From: Pontiella sulfatireligans
GTDB lineage: Bacteria; Verrucomicrobiota; Kiritimatiellia; Kiritimatiellales; Pontiellaceae
NCBI RefSeq assembly: GCF_900890705.1
Contig: NZ_CAAHFH010000002.1
Coordinates: forward strand, 806,001 to 870,000
Length of the DNA: 64,000 bases
Reading direction: 5' to 3'
Every line of letters starts with the position of its first letter. Positions within the stretch are counted from its first letter, which is position 1. Shown piece by piece: positions 42,566 to 52,000 of this stretch. The notes under the pieces were generated by a model. The model was not told the DNA's origin. It made no database searches and worked only from the letters and a program-made list of their open reading frames with translations. The translations under genes were made by a program, and so were the position numbers.

Positions 42566-43750
42566 ATGAAGCATTTGGAATGCCAGATTCTCCCTAGCAA
42601 AGAAATCAAAACGCCCGCGAACCGAATCGTCGGAATCGATTTGGCGCGGGCGGTGGCCATCATTGGAATGATGATTATCCACTTTAATGAAAACACGGGA
42701 ACAATCCCCTACTCCGGACCGGATTGGCTGGTCTGGATGGCCTATCAAATGGAAGGGCGCGCGGCTGTTATTTTTGTTATTCTTGCCGGCATAGGCATGT
42801 CGCTCATGGCGGCGCGCACACGAATATCCAACGACCCTGCCGAACGGCAGAAAGTCCAAAACACCCTTTTTAAACGCTCAATGATCCTATTCGTTTTCGG
42901 ACTGCTTTTCCACGTGATCTGGAATGGTGACATTCTGCACGTTTATGGAGTTTTCATCGCCATCGGAGCCATGCTTCTTTTTGCCCCGGCAACCTGGCTT
43001 TTGATCGGAACGGCCCTGCTGAACGTCGGGTTTTTCGTCATGTTGCTCGCCCTTAATGGCCGTGGTGGTTGGAGCTACGATTCCGGATGGAACTGGGACG
43101 CACTGTTCTATACTGACTTCTACACCCTGAAGGGATTTGTGCGGGGCATCGTGTTCAACGGGTGGTTTCCCATCTTCCCCTGGCTGGGGTTCTTGTTGGC
43201 CGGGATTTGCCTGGGACGCATGGACCTTCGCAGTCGCTCCCTGCGCCTGCGCTGCATGTTTTGGGGAGGCGTCGCCGCCTTGGCCGCCTATCCTGCATCA
43301 TGGCTGCTGGTGCACCATATCGGCCCTAAATGGATGCACTTGCCCTTTGAGTTTTCCTATGCGCTGTTCGGGCTCGAATGCCTGCCTCCGAATCCCTTAT
43401 TCGCATTACAAGCGGGCGGTGCATCAATCTTCATGATTGCGCTTTGCCTTGAAACCGCTGAATGCTTCCGCAACGCACGCTGGCTGCAACACTGGGCCCT
43501 ATTCGGGCAGTTCGCCCTCAGCATCTACATCGGCCATGTTATCTTCGGCATCGCCCCGCTCGAGTATCTGGGATGGACACATAAAACCCTGCTGATTTCG
43601 GTTCCAACGGGCTTGGTTTGCATATGCATTACACTGGCGCTGTGTCTATTGTGGCGACGCCGATTCCCGCGCGGCCCGCTTGAAATGGTGGTTCACCGCC
43701 TTATTAAAACAAATCCGCAAGCCAAGGCGCTTGCCGAATCCGCACCTTAA
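42566..43750 (+). CDS. DUF418/YeiB-like membrane acyltransferase
   Basis: 394 aa with about ten hydrophobic helices. It opens RIVGIDLARAVAIIGMMIIH, the 'R-x-x-x-x-D-x-x-R' start of the HGSNAT/DUF1624-DUF418 superfamily, followed by GRAAVIFVILAGIGMSLM and FKRSMILFVFGLLFHVIWNG. The ends FALSIYIGHVIFGIAPLEYL and RFPRGPLEMVVHRL match the DUF418 C-terminal 'S-x-x-x-x-x-x-x-GPLEW' signature. Members are thought to move acyl groups across the inner membrane to periplasmic sugars, by analogy with heparan-alpha-glucosaminide acetyltransferase. It begins 118 bases from the divergent carbamoyltransferase start, so the two may share a control region. It is followed within 57 bases by the nucleotidyltransferase gene. 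Confidence 0.85.
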   Translation: MKHLECQILPSKEIKTPANRIVGIDLARAVAIIGMMIIHFNENTGTIPYSGPDWLVWMAYQMEGRAAVIFVILAGIGMSLMAARTRISNDPAERQKVQNTLFKRSMILFVFGLLFHVIWNGDILHVYGVFIAIGAMLLFAPATWLLIGTALLNVGFFVMLLALNGRGGWSYDSGWNWDALFYTDFYTLKGFVRGIVFNGWFPIFPWLGFLLAGICLGRMDLRSRSLRLRCMFWGGVAALAAYPASWLLVHHIGPKWMHLPFEFSYALFGLECLPPNPLFALQAGGASIFMIALCLETAECFRNARWLQHWALFGQFALSIYIGHVIFGIAPLEYLGWTHKTLLISVPTGLVCICITLALCLLWRRRFPRGPLEMVVHRLIKTNPQAKALAESAP

Positions 43751-43807
43751 AACCGACAACGCCTATCCTTGAAAGACTGGTGCTTTCTGGCACGATGGCG
43801 TCAACAA

Positions 43808-44809
43808 ATGGATTCAGGGAAACATCGAGATATGGCGAAATACACGCAACGGGGCTCAACCGCGCTTGACCAATGCATCGACGGACATCTTCGGCGGATC
43901 GCCGAAGTCGCGCAACCGCATGCCCTGGCCGGAATTCTCCTCGGAGGATACGGACGCGGCGAAGGCTCGCCGTTCATCAACCCCGATGGAACCCAGTCTC
44001 CGTTCAATGACTATGATCTGATCGTGGTGGTAGACAAAAAAAGCAAAGAGCTCCGCCGGAAACTCAACGCACAGGAAACACAGCTAACCGAAGAACTCGG
44101 CCTGCCAGTCGATCTCTGCCCCTACATAAGTTCACACCTGCGCAGGTGTGAATTTTCGTTGCTCAACTATGAAATGAAATATGGGCACAAGGTCGTCTGG
44201 GGCGATGAAAACATTCTATCCGCCATGCCGGACTATCCGCACAGCGCCATCCCTTTCTCCGAAGGAAGTCGCCTCCTGCTCAACCGCGGCAAACTGCTGC
44301 TCGACATCCAGCAGAGGCTCGCCGAAGCGACGCCCCTCACCGAAGAAGAGCGCATCCGTTTCATCAAATTCATCCATAAAGCCCTGCTCGCACTCGGCGA
44401 CTGCGCTCTGCTCTCCAGCAGTCAATACGACATTTCCTATCATGTAAAAAAAGAGCGTATTCAACACATCGGCAACTGCCCTGCCCGCACCTCCGTGATC
44501 AACGGCTTCTTGAACGCCGTCGAGCTCAAGGAATGGGGCGATTTCCAAGCATTGGAAAACTACGATATCGCAAGGGAGTTCAATCGGGTGCGGGAAATAT
44601 TCCTGCGTTTCATGTCATGGTACCGGGCGCAGCATGCCCAACGCGAATGCTCCATCCCGAAAGCCATTGCCCTAAACCTGAAATGGAACCGCACCCTCGA
44701 TACGAACCATCCCCGCGAACGGCTTTACGACGCCATCCTTGGATTGCTGGGCAACAACCCCATCTGTTCCGCCGAAAAGTTCTACCAACTCCAGCGGCGG
44801 TTTTCCTGA
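43808..44809 (+). CDS. MNT-fold nucleotidyltransferase-like protein
   Basis: 333 aa from ATG 43808. Other candidates are TTG 43769 and ATG 43832; no Shine-Dalgarno decides. The polymerase-beta-type active site is GGYGRGEG (residues 46-53, GG-x-x-RGE) with the metal aspartates Asp68 and Asp70 in FNDYDLIVVV. The rest is helical, with FIKFIHKALLALGDCALLSS resembling the four-helix substrate domains of aminoglycoside-type nucleotidyltransferases. I do not recognise a named family. The reaction would be transfer of a nucleotidyl group to a small molecule or protein. The stop overlaps the start of the phosphatase-superfamily gene by one base (TGATG), so the products probably act together on one phospho-compound. 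Confidence 0.6.
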   Translation: MDSGKHRDMAKYTQRGSTALDQCIDGHLRRIAEVAQPHALAGILLGGYGRGEGSPFINPDGTQSPFNDYDLIVVVDKKSKELRRKLNAQETQLTEELGLPVDLCPYISSHLRRCEFSLLNYEMKYGHKVVWGDENILSAMPDYPHSAIPFSEGSRLLLNRGKLLLDIQQRLAEATPLTEEERIRFIKFIHKALLALGDCALLSSSQYDISYHVKKERIQHIGNCPARTSVINGFLNAVELKEWGDFQALENYDIAREFNRVREIFLRFMSWYRAQHAQRECSIPKAIALNLKWNRTLDTNHPRERLYDAILGLLGNNPICSAEKFYQLQRRFS

Positions 44810-45966
44810 TGAAGACCAAAAAGAAAAAGCTGAGCCTGTTCCTGTTCATCGACGCCTTTGGCTGGGAGATGAAGCAGCGCCATCCCGCATTTTTGAAGGA
44901 TCTGATCGAAGACAGCAAGTCGCTCGAAACCATTCTTGGCTACTCCTCCGCCTGCGACCCTTCCATCATTTCCGGGTTGACGCCAAGCGAACATAAGCTG
45001 TGGTCGTCATACTACTACGACCCCGCCGGCTCCCCCTTTAAGTGGACGAAGCCGTTGCAAATCCTCCCCGACTTCATTTTCCGTCGAGGCCGCGTTAGGC
45101 ACCACCTCAGCAAATGGATTAAGAAACGTTGCGGCTTCACCGGCTATTTCCAGCTCTACGCTATTCCATTCAAGCATCTGCCACTGTTCAACTATGCCGA
45201 ACAAAAGCGCATATGGGAACCGGGAGGCCTCCCTTGCGGCGAATCCATTTTTGACCGCATGGCCAAGGAAGGCACTCCCTACTACGTCCACGACAGCGGC
45301 GTGGGCGACGAGGTTCGCCTCGAACGGCTTCAATCGCATGTCCAGCAGCAGAGCATCGACTTCGCCTACTGCTCCCTTGGGCGCCTCGACGGCCTGATGC
45401 ACGCCGTCGGCAACGACCACCCCGACATCGGCAAACTCATGCTGTGGTACGACGACAAGATCCGTGCGCTGCTCGACGCCGCCGAAGAAAACTACGAAGA
45501 GGTTTCCTGGCATCTCTTTACCGACCACGGCATGCACAACGTTAACGAATCCTACAACCTCATCGCCGACGTCGAAGCACTCGGCCTTCAATGGAACATA
45601 GACTACGCTGCCTTCTACGACTCCACCATGGCGCGCTTCTGGATCTTGGACGAGAACGCGCGCGGCCCCATTATCCAATGCTTGGCAAACCACGCGAAGG
45701 GCCGGCTCTGTTCGGATGAAGAGCTAAAGGAATTCGGGGTCTGGTTCGACGACGGCCAATACGGCGATCTCGTCTTTCTGATGAACTCCGGCATTCAGAT
45801 CGTACCGAGCTTCATGGGAGCCAAGCCCTGCAAGGGCATGCACGGCTACCACCCCTCGGATCCGGATTCATTCGCCTCGCTCTCCTCCAACCGCCCCATC
45901 CCTGAATCCATCACCAAAATACAGCACATCCACCAGCTCATGCTCTCAGAGTTGGGCCTCGAATAA
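44809..45966 (+). CDS. Alkaline-phosphatase-superfamily (phosphodiesterase-like) enzyme
   Basis: 385 aa from ATG 44809. The fold of type I phosphodiesterase/nucleotide pyrophosphatase is visible. Asp15 in LFIDAFGWE is a metal ligand. A nucleophile loop GYSSACDPSIISGLTPSEHK follows. GRLDGLMHAVGNDHPD supplies further Asp/His ligands, TDHGMHN (Asp-His) is present, and GMHGYHP gives the final histidine. In relatives the nucleophile is Thr or Ser. Here the aligned residue appears to be Cys49 in C-D-P-S, reminiscent of the sulfatase C-x-P-x-R motif but lacking the arginine. No signal peptide is present, so it is probably cytoplasmic. It is translationally coupled to the nucleotidyltransferase. The substrate is unknown; a sugar- or alcohol-phosphodiester in glycan assembly is plausible. 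Confidence 0.8.
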   Translation: MKTKKKKLSLFLFIDAFGWEMKQRHPAFLKDLIEDSKSLETILGYSSACDPSIISGLTPSEHKLWSSYYYDPAGSPFKWTKPLQILPDFIFRRGRVRHHLSKWIKKRCGFTGYFQLYAIPFKHLPLFNYAEQKRIWEPGGLPCGESIFDRMAKEGTPYYVHDSGVGDEVRLERLQSHVQQQSIDFAYCSLGRLDGLMHAVGNDHPDIGKLMLWYDDKIRALLDAAEENYEEVSWHLFTDHGMHNVNESYNLIADVEALGLQWNIDYAAFYDSTMARFWILDENARGPIIQCLANHAKGRLCSDEELKEFGVWFDDGQYGDLVFLMNSGIQIVPSFMGAKPCKGMHGYHPSDPDSFASLSSNRPIPESITKIQHIHQLMLSELGLE

Positions 45967-45996
45967 TTACGCATTACCAATTACGGATTACGCCCC

Positions 45997-46218
45997 ATGG
46001 AAGAACTGACCCCCGATCCCAAATTACTGCTCGAACTCGCTGAAACAAAAATGCCCTTCGGTAAATATGCCGGACGGCTGCTCATCGACCTGCCCGAGCC
46101 CTACGTCGTTTGGTTCAAACAAAAGGGTTTCCCCTCCGGCAAACTCGGCAAGCAGCTCGAAACCGTCTACGTCATCAAAGCCAACGGACTCGAGCACCTG
46201 TTCGATCCCTTGAGGTAA
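45997..46218 (+). CDS. DUF3820 family small protein
   Basis: 73 aa. The family signature is MPFGKYAGRLLIDLPEPYVV with WFKQKGFPSGKLGKQL, the compact 'MPFGKYKG-x-L-x-DLP-x-xYL-x-WF' pattern of DUF3820 (also described as a putative quorum-sensing-regulated virulence factor fold). The biochemical role is not established; the motif also occurs fused to exonuclease domains. It starts at ATG 45997 without a clear Shine-Dalgarno, after a repetitive 'ttacgcattaccaattacgg' spacer. A perfect hairpin overlaps its stop codon. Confidence 0.85.
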   Translation: MEELTPDPKLLLELAETKMPFGKYAGRLLIDLPEPYVVWFKQKGFPSGKLGKQLETVYVIKANGLEHLFDPLR

Positions 46219-46255
46219 CATCTAGCTGCCACGATCGTGGGTCTTAGATGTTACC
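46214..46255 (+). terminator. Hairpin spanning the DUF3820 stop codon
   Basis: GGTAACATCTA (46214-46224) and TAGATGTTACC (46245-46255) form a perfect 11-base stem, with an inner CCACGATCGTGG palindrome. The stop codon TAA lies inside the left arm. No T-tract follows, so it may be a processing or protection hairpin. Confidence 0.5.
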
Positions 46256-46335
46256 CTAAAATCCACACTTGGGATTTCCATTGAATGGTAGTTACCCCTA
46301 TGCTGTCGCCAATATTACATCAGAAAGGAACTATT

Positions 46336-46803
46336 ATGGACTCACTCGAAGGGAAGAAGGCTCCGGCGTTTACGCTAGAAGGGAGCGACGGCAAGAAACA
46401 TTCGATCAAGGATTATGCAGGAAAGAAGGTCGTGATTTATTTCTACCCGCGCGACAACACACCGGGCTGCACCAAGGAATCGTGCGGCTTCCGCGACCTG
46501 AATAAGGAGATCGGCGATTTGAATGCCGTGGTGCTCGGCGTCAGCAAGGACAGCTTGGCTTCCCACGAAAAGTTTATCGGATTGTTCGACCTGCCGTTCG
46601 TACTGCTCTCCGACCCAGAAACCAAGATGATGGCCAAATACCATGCGTGGGGTGAAAAAGTGCTCTACGGCAAAACCAGCATTGGCTGCATCCGCTCAAC
46701 CGTCATCATCGACGAAAAGGGCAAGATCATCAAACACTGGCGCAAGGTGCCCAAAGCCGAGGCCCACCCGGCCAAAGTTCTGGAAGTGCTCCAAGGCCTG
46801 TAG
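46336..46803 (+). CDS. bcp: Thioredoxin-dependent thiol peroxidase (Bcp/PrxQ)
   Basis: 155 aa from ATG 46336 (AGAAAGGA ribosome-binding site). Peroxiredoxin of the Bcp/PrxQ type: APAFTLEGSDGKKHSIKDYA, VVIYFYPRDNTPGCTKESCG with the peroxidatic cysteine and the resolving cysteine five residues later, then VVLGVSKDSLASHEKFI and IRSTVIIDEKGKI. It reduces hydrogen peroxide and organic hydroperoxides in the cytoplasm with electrons from thioredoxin. Length and motif spacing are standard. A strong bidirectional terminator follows and separates it from the convergent ilvC. Confidence 0.95.
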   Translation: MDSLEGKKAPAFTLEGSDGKKHSIKDYAGKKVVIYFYPRDNTPGCTKESCGFRDLNKEIGDLNAVVLGVSKDSLASHEKFIGLFDLPFVLLSDPETKMMAKYHAWGEKVLYGKTSIGCIRSTVIIDEKGKIIKHWRKVPKAEAHPAKVLEVLQGL

Positions 46804-46826
46804 ACCTCCAAACCTTGAAAAACAAA

Positions 46827-46856
46827 AACGCCACCGGCTCACCGGTGGCGTTTTCT
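46827..46856. terminator. Bidirectional Rho-independent terminator between bcp and ilvC
   Basis: AACGCCACCGG-CTCA-CCGGTGGCGTT forms a perfect 11-base stem with a T-run on the right and an A-run on the left. It can therefore end transcription from both the rightward bcp and the leftward ilvC. Confidence 0.9.
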
Positions 46857-46908
46857 GTAGACGAGTTCCATGAACTCGTTCCGCGATCACGGATCGCGGC
46901 CACACAAC

Positions 46909-48381
46909 TTACAGCGCTTTCATTCCGTTCATGGCGGCGCGGAGGAATTCACCGACTTCCTCTACGAGGTGGTTGCGGATCTGGGAGTTGACTTCGACCA
47001 GCGTCTTGTTGTCGACGTGGTTGTCCTTAAGCTCCAGCCCTTTTCCGATGACGTCGGTGTCGATCAGCGCCATGAAGTCCTTGAGCAGCGGCTCGCAGGC
47101 ATGGGCGAAAAGGTAGCATCCGTATTCGGCCGTGTCGGAAATGACAGCGTTCATTTCGTAGAGCTTCTTGCGCGCAATCGTGTTGGCGATCAGCGGCGTT
47201 TCGTGAAGCGACTCGTAGTAGGCCGATTCCGGCTCGATGCCGGCGTCAACCATCGCTTCAAATGCCAGCTCAACACCGGCCTTGACCATGGCGACCATCA
47301 GGATGCCCTTGTCGAAATATTCCTGCTCGGTGATCTCGGCGTCGGAGGCCGGGGTCTTCTCGAAAACGGTGTTGCCGGTTTCTTCACGCCAGCCCAGCAA
47401 CTTCACATCGTTGTTGGCCCAATCTTCCATCATGGTGCGGGAGAACTCGCCGGAGAAAATATCGTCCATGTGCTTTTCGAAGAGCGGACGCATGATTTCC
47501 TTGAGGTCTTCGGCAATGTCGAACGCCTTGATCTTCGCCGGATTGGACAGGCGATCCATCATGTTGGTAATGCCGCCCTGCTTGAGTGCTTCGGTGATGG
47601 TTTCCCAGCCGTACTGGATGAACTTGACCGCCCAGTTGGCATCGATGCCTTCGGAGGTCATCTTGTCGAAGCAAAGCAGTGCGCCCGCCTGCAACATGCC
47701 GCAAAGGATGGTCTGCTCGCCCATGAGGTCGGATTTTACTTCCGCAACGAAGGAGGACTCGAGTACGCCGGCGCGGGCGCCGCCCTGTGCGAAGCAAAGG
47801 GCTTTGGCAATATCGAGGCCGTCGCTGTTCGGATCGTTTTCACCATGGACAGCAATGAGGGTCGGAACGCCGAAGCCGCGCTTGTATTCCTCACGCACTT
47901 CGGAACCAGGGGATTTCGGAGCAACCATGATTACGGTGAGGTCTTTGCGGATTTGGGTGCCTTCTTCAACAATGTTGAAGCCGTGGGCATAGCAGAAGGA
48001 CGCGCCTTCCTTCATCAGCGGAACAACGTCGTGAACAACGGCGGTGTGCTGCTTGTCCGGCGTGAGGTTCATCACGATGTCGGCAGTCGGAAGCATTTCC
48101 TGGTAGGTGCCAACGGCGAAGCCGTTTTCTGAAGCATTGAGGAACGACTGGCGCTTCTCGGAAATGGCGCCCTCGCGCAGCGTGTAGGACACGTCGAGGC
48201 CACTGTCGCGCATGTTCAGGCCCTGATTGAGTCCCTGTGCACCGCAACCGATGATAACAATCTTTTTGCCTGCGGCATATTCACAGCCGTTGGCGAATTC
48301 TTCGGCATCCATGAAACGGCAGGTGCCGGCTTCCTGCAACTGACGGCGCAACGGCAGCGTATTGAAATAGTTCTTAGACAT
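46909..48381 (-). CDS. ilvC: Ketol-acid reductoisomerase, class II (long form)
   Basis: 490 aa, the length of the E. coli-type long form with a duplicated knotted domain. The N-terminal Rossmann loop is IVIIGCGAQGLNQGLNMRDS, then SYTLREGAI (NADPH phosphate region) and VVPLMKEGASFCYAHGFNIV. VAPKSPGSEVREEYKRGFG and the acidic metal-site helices with KSDLMGEQTILCGMLQAGAL follow. The enzyme converts acetolactate or acetohydroxybutyrate to the dihydroxy acids of the valine/leucine/isoleucine pathway, using Mg and NADPH in the cytoplasm. It has an excellent ribosome-binding site (AAGGAG). No other ilv gene is adjacent, so it is monocistronic here. No T-box or leader peptide was recognised upstream. 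Confidence 0.97.
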   Translation of the reverse strand: MSKNYFNTLPLRRQLQEAGTCRFMDAEEFANGCEYAAGKKIVIIGCGAQGLNQGLNMRDSGLDVSYTLREGAISEKRQSFLNASENGFAVGTYQEMLPTADIVMNLTPDKQHTAVVHDVVPLMKEGASFCYAHGFNIVEEGTQIRKDLTVIMVAPKSPGSEVREEYKRGFGVPTLIAVHGENDPNSDGLDIAKALCFAQGGARAGVLESSFVAEVKSDLMGEQTILCGMLQAGALLCFDKMTSEGIDANWAVKFIQYGWETITEALKQGGITNMMDRLSNPAKIKAFDIAEDLKEIMRPLFEKHMDDIFSGEFSRTMMEDWANNDVKLLGWREETGNTVFEKTPASDAEITEQEYFDKGILMVAMVKAGVELAFEAMVDAGIEPESAYYESLHETPLIANTIARKKLYEMNAVISDTAEYGCYLFAHACEPLLKDFMALIDTDVIGKGLELKDNHVDNKTLVEVNSQIRNHLVEEVGEFLRAAMNGMKAL

Positions 48382-48594
48382 AGTTCACTCCTTGGTTGAT
48401 TTGAATGGGCGGAACCTACTGGAACCCGATCGTTGCGTAAATTGAATTATTCGACACACAGCGTTGCTGATTATGAAACAACAAAAGCGTGAGCCTTGAC
48501 GATTGAGGAGCCCCCGCTCGAGTCGGGTTTCGCGAGCCAACCATCACGCGCACAACTCGACTTCCGCGTAAGCTTTTGATCTAATGTTACACAT

Positions 48595-49029
48595 ATGGGC
48601 AAACCCAAAAAACATTACAAAAAAAACCGGGGCGGAGCTGGGCAAAACCGCGCCGAGACGGAAGCGTTTCTGAAAAAGAACCGCACCAAGCCGGACGTCA
48701 TCGAAACGTCCAGTGGCCTGCAATACACGATCAAAGATCCAGGTACTGGAAAAAGCCCCGACGAGTGGAGCACAGTGGAAGTCAACCAACGCATCCTGCT
48801 CGTGAACGGCACCGTGATCAAGAATACCTACCACGGCACCGAAACCGATGTCTTCACGATGGCCGAGGCCATTGACGGTCTGAAGGAAGGATTGGCGCTG
48901 ATGAAGGAAGGCGGCAAATTCCTCTTCGTCGTTCCGCCGGATCTTGCATGGGGAAAACGCGGCGCCGGCAGCAAGATTGGCCCCTACACCGCTCTCATCT
49001 TCGACATCCGCCTTGAAAAGGTGCTTTGA
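48595..49029 (+). CDS. FKBP-type peptidyl-prolyl isomerase-like protein
   Basis: 144 aa. A basic N-terminus (GKPKKHYKKNRGG) leads into an FKBP_C-like domain. ETSSGLQYTIKDPGTGKSPD is followed by STVEVNQRILLVNGTVIKNT (where FKBPs have 'V-x-Y-G-x-L-x-DG-x-x-FDSS'), then FTMAEAIDGLKEGLALMKEG (the 'VIPGW-x-EAL-x-xM-x-x-G' strand) and GKFLFVVPPDLAWGKRGAGS plus IGPYTALIFDIRLEKV. The isomerase pocket residues are only partly kept, so catalytic activity is uncertain; a chaperone-like role is possible. No signal peptide is evident. A truncated second copy occurs at 52.3 kb in the same orientation. Confidence 0.8.
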   Translation: MGKPKKHYKKNRGGAGQNRAETEAFLKKNRTKPDVIETSSGLQYTIKDPGTGKSPDEWSTVEVNQRILLVNGTVIKNTYHGTETDVFTMAEAIDGLKEGLALMKEGGKFLFVVPPDLAWGKRGAGSKIGPYTALIFDIRLEKVL

Positions 49030-49046
49030 GACAGGACACTGGTTAA

Positions 49047-52000
49047 TCAATCCACTCCTAAGCGGTAGAACATGTTCGTCGCCGAAAACACCTTGGAAGT
49101 CTCACTATTGAATACCGCCCCAGGTATCCCATACTGGAGAATGCTCCACGAGTCCGATGCGAGATCCATATTTGTAAGAATATAATACTCTGCACCTTTT
49201 ACACCGTCCCACTCGATGACCGCCTCTTTCGGCGAAAGAATCTTGAAGTTTTTGATATGTGGGCGAGGCGCACCGCTCCGTCCCGTCACCTGACAGGCCG
49301 TTCCATAAGCCCCGGAAAAAACGAGATCGTTCGTAAACACGCCTATGGATCCCGCGGAAAAACGAACAAGAAAATCCTGCGTTTGGCTATGGACCAGGCT
49401 AAACGCAGTACTCGAAAGAATGCTGAGAGGCGACGAAACGGATGCGTTACCCGTGAGCGTACCGCCGCCATCGTTCCTTATGGTGAAAACCGTATTCGAA
49501 CTTTGCCCAGCCTCCAGCCTTCCAAAATCGAAGCTACCGGGAGAAACATCAATGACGGGCTTTGAGTCAACCCAGACATTGTTCCAGATGAGATTGTAGC
49601 TGTTGCCGGCATGCTCGCCCCAGACCTTTAGGAAATAATTGCCTGGCGCGGGACAGACGACATCGATGAACTCCATATCGTGAGCCCCGACCGATGTCGC
49701 AACTAGATTCGTTTGGTCGTCGTACAGGTCGAGCATAATATCGCCTTCCACCCGGACGAAGGCCGCCGTGACAGTCAAGTGCTCGTAGCCGACCGGTTGG
49801 AGAACAAGGCGGTACCAGTCATCGTCGGCTTGGATTCCCGCTCCGGAAAAATCGGACAAGGGGATTCCCGGCCAGGGCGATCCTGGATACCAAGCTGTAT
49901 CCAGCGAGTTGTTCTTTTCGTAGGCATCATCTTTGGCAATGGCGGCCCCGGCACGGGCGCTCACCATCGCCGAAAATTCACTCTCGCCATTTGCGTTATA
50001 TGCCTTGACGGCAAGGTGGTAGAACTGCTCGGGAGAGAGGTGCGTAATGACCCCGTTTGTGACACCCCCGACGTCCGACCCGGACGCTGGCGTTCCGTCG
50101 TCGGCCGGATCAAACGGAGGATAGATATAGCCATCATCGTAATGGATCGTGTAGCCCGTCGCACCGGCACAGGAGTCCCAGCTCAGATCAATCGTGCCCG
50201 AGGCGCTGCCCGTTTGCGCAACGACATTGATCGGGGCGAAGGGAAGCGGCGGACGATTCGTGTAGGACAGGTCGTATTCAATCCCCATGTTCGAACCGGA
50301 CACCTTCAAGAAATACCATCCGTTTGACGGAACGTTCAGCACCACAGATTCCGTAGATGCGCCAACAACATATCCTGTTTGCCCTGCCTCGGAATATTCA
50401 TAGACCGACAAATCCAACACCCCTTCTGCCTGCTCGTAGGAGCAGGTAACGACCAATTGCCCACCTAGAGCCGTATCGACATAGCACCCATACCAGTCGT
50501 CGTCATACTGAAGTCCCGGCCCATCGATATTCGACAACGCCCCTCCAAGACTATTGGATGGCCACAGGTAGCTATACTGTATGATATCGTTCTGTATGCT
50601 ATCGCCTTCGTAGACATCATCAGCAAAAAACCGGACCGGAAAGATCGTTATGGAGTCCGACCCATCGCCCCCGGTACGGTCATATTCAATCGCTACCTTA
50701 ACTACGTAATCCGCATAGGTAACCCACCCAGGAACAGGCACAGACAGCGAAACGGCATCTACCTGTCCGGAGGAAACAGGGCCCCTTATACATGAGTATG
50801 CCAAAGTATAATCAAGCCATAGACTCCACTCCGCTAAAGACACCGCCACCGTATATTCGGGAATAGCGCCGCCGGCCACATGCACAACCTCGCAATCCAA
50901 TTCCAGATTTGCGCCAACGGCGGCAGGCACATCCGTGGTCGTTGCAGCGGCCAGTTCCAGTTCCGGAGCCGCTAAAACGGAAATGCGTGGACTCGCGTCA
51001 TAGGCCGCATTGTCGGCAGGGGTTTGCTCCTCATGACTTAAGTCAACGATGCCTCCCAGATAATACTCTCCTGGCGGCGTGTCTACAGGCACTGTGACAA
51101 TGCACACATCCGAGGTGGTTGCCCCGGCAGGCAAATCGTGCCATGTTGAGTATCCACCTAGATCGATATCATCATCCGTGATCAGGGTATCGGAAGATAA
51201 ATACAGAGAAAGGCGGTGTTGAAGGGCATCCAACGAACCTTGGTTGCGTATCCGGAATCCAGCCAACAAGTCATGGCCCGCAACCACGTCCACATCTGGT
51301 GCCATGATTTCTTCGAGAACCAAATCGGTCGGATAGGAAAAGCTAACCGGAACCAGATCGGCAACCTCTTCAGAAGCACCAACGTCTGCTCCAATAAAGT
51401 AATCGCCAGACAACCTCATCCATGGAAGACAAGCGGTGCCAACGAATTCATATTCTTCCCCCGGCGGAATCGCAGGGCAATTGGCCTCGCCGATCAGGAT
51501 GTCGTTGTAGATATCAATGTCTGGATCATGCGACGCATAGAATTTTATGGTTTCGAGCTCCACATCGCCCGGCCCATTATTTTTAAGCTGAATCGTCACT
51601 TGAAACGGATGGTTCTTGTATAACGGCCCATCCTCCGCATCCACCGCCAGCAATTCCAGATCCCATCTGTCGCAAAACCGCACCGTTATCGGATCAAAAC
51701 CCGTATTGTTCAACGCCACAGGATCATCTGCGTATTCCGACCGGACACCAACATAGTAATTTCCTTCCGCAATAATCGCCGGAGTAAAGGATCCCGGAGA
51801 AATCGTGTCCATAGTGAAAGGTTGGATCCAGTTTAATTCAATGGAACCCAGCAGCGGATCGGCGGCGGTAATAATTGGATCGGCAGAAGCATGGACATGG
51901 AGCGTCCAATCTATGCACCAATCCGGCCCATTGTTGGAAACCGCCACTTCGAAAGCAAGCTTGCTGCCATTGAGGTGCCTTTGCGCCTCACAGGCCACAC

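Noticed and set aside
46870..48132. 420-codon open frame antisense to ilvC
   Set aside because: ilvC is unmistakable on the minus strand; the antisense frame has no homologous features.
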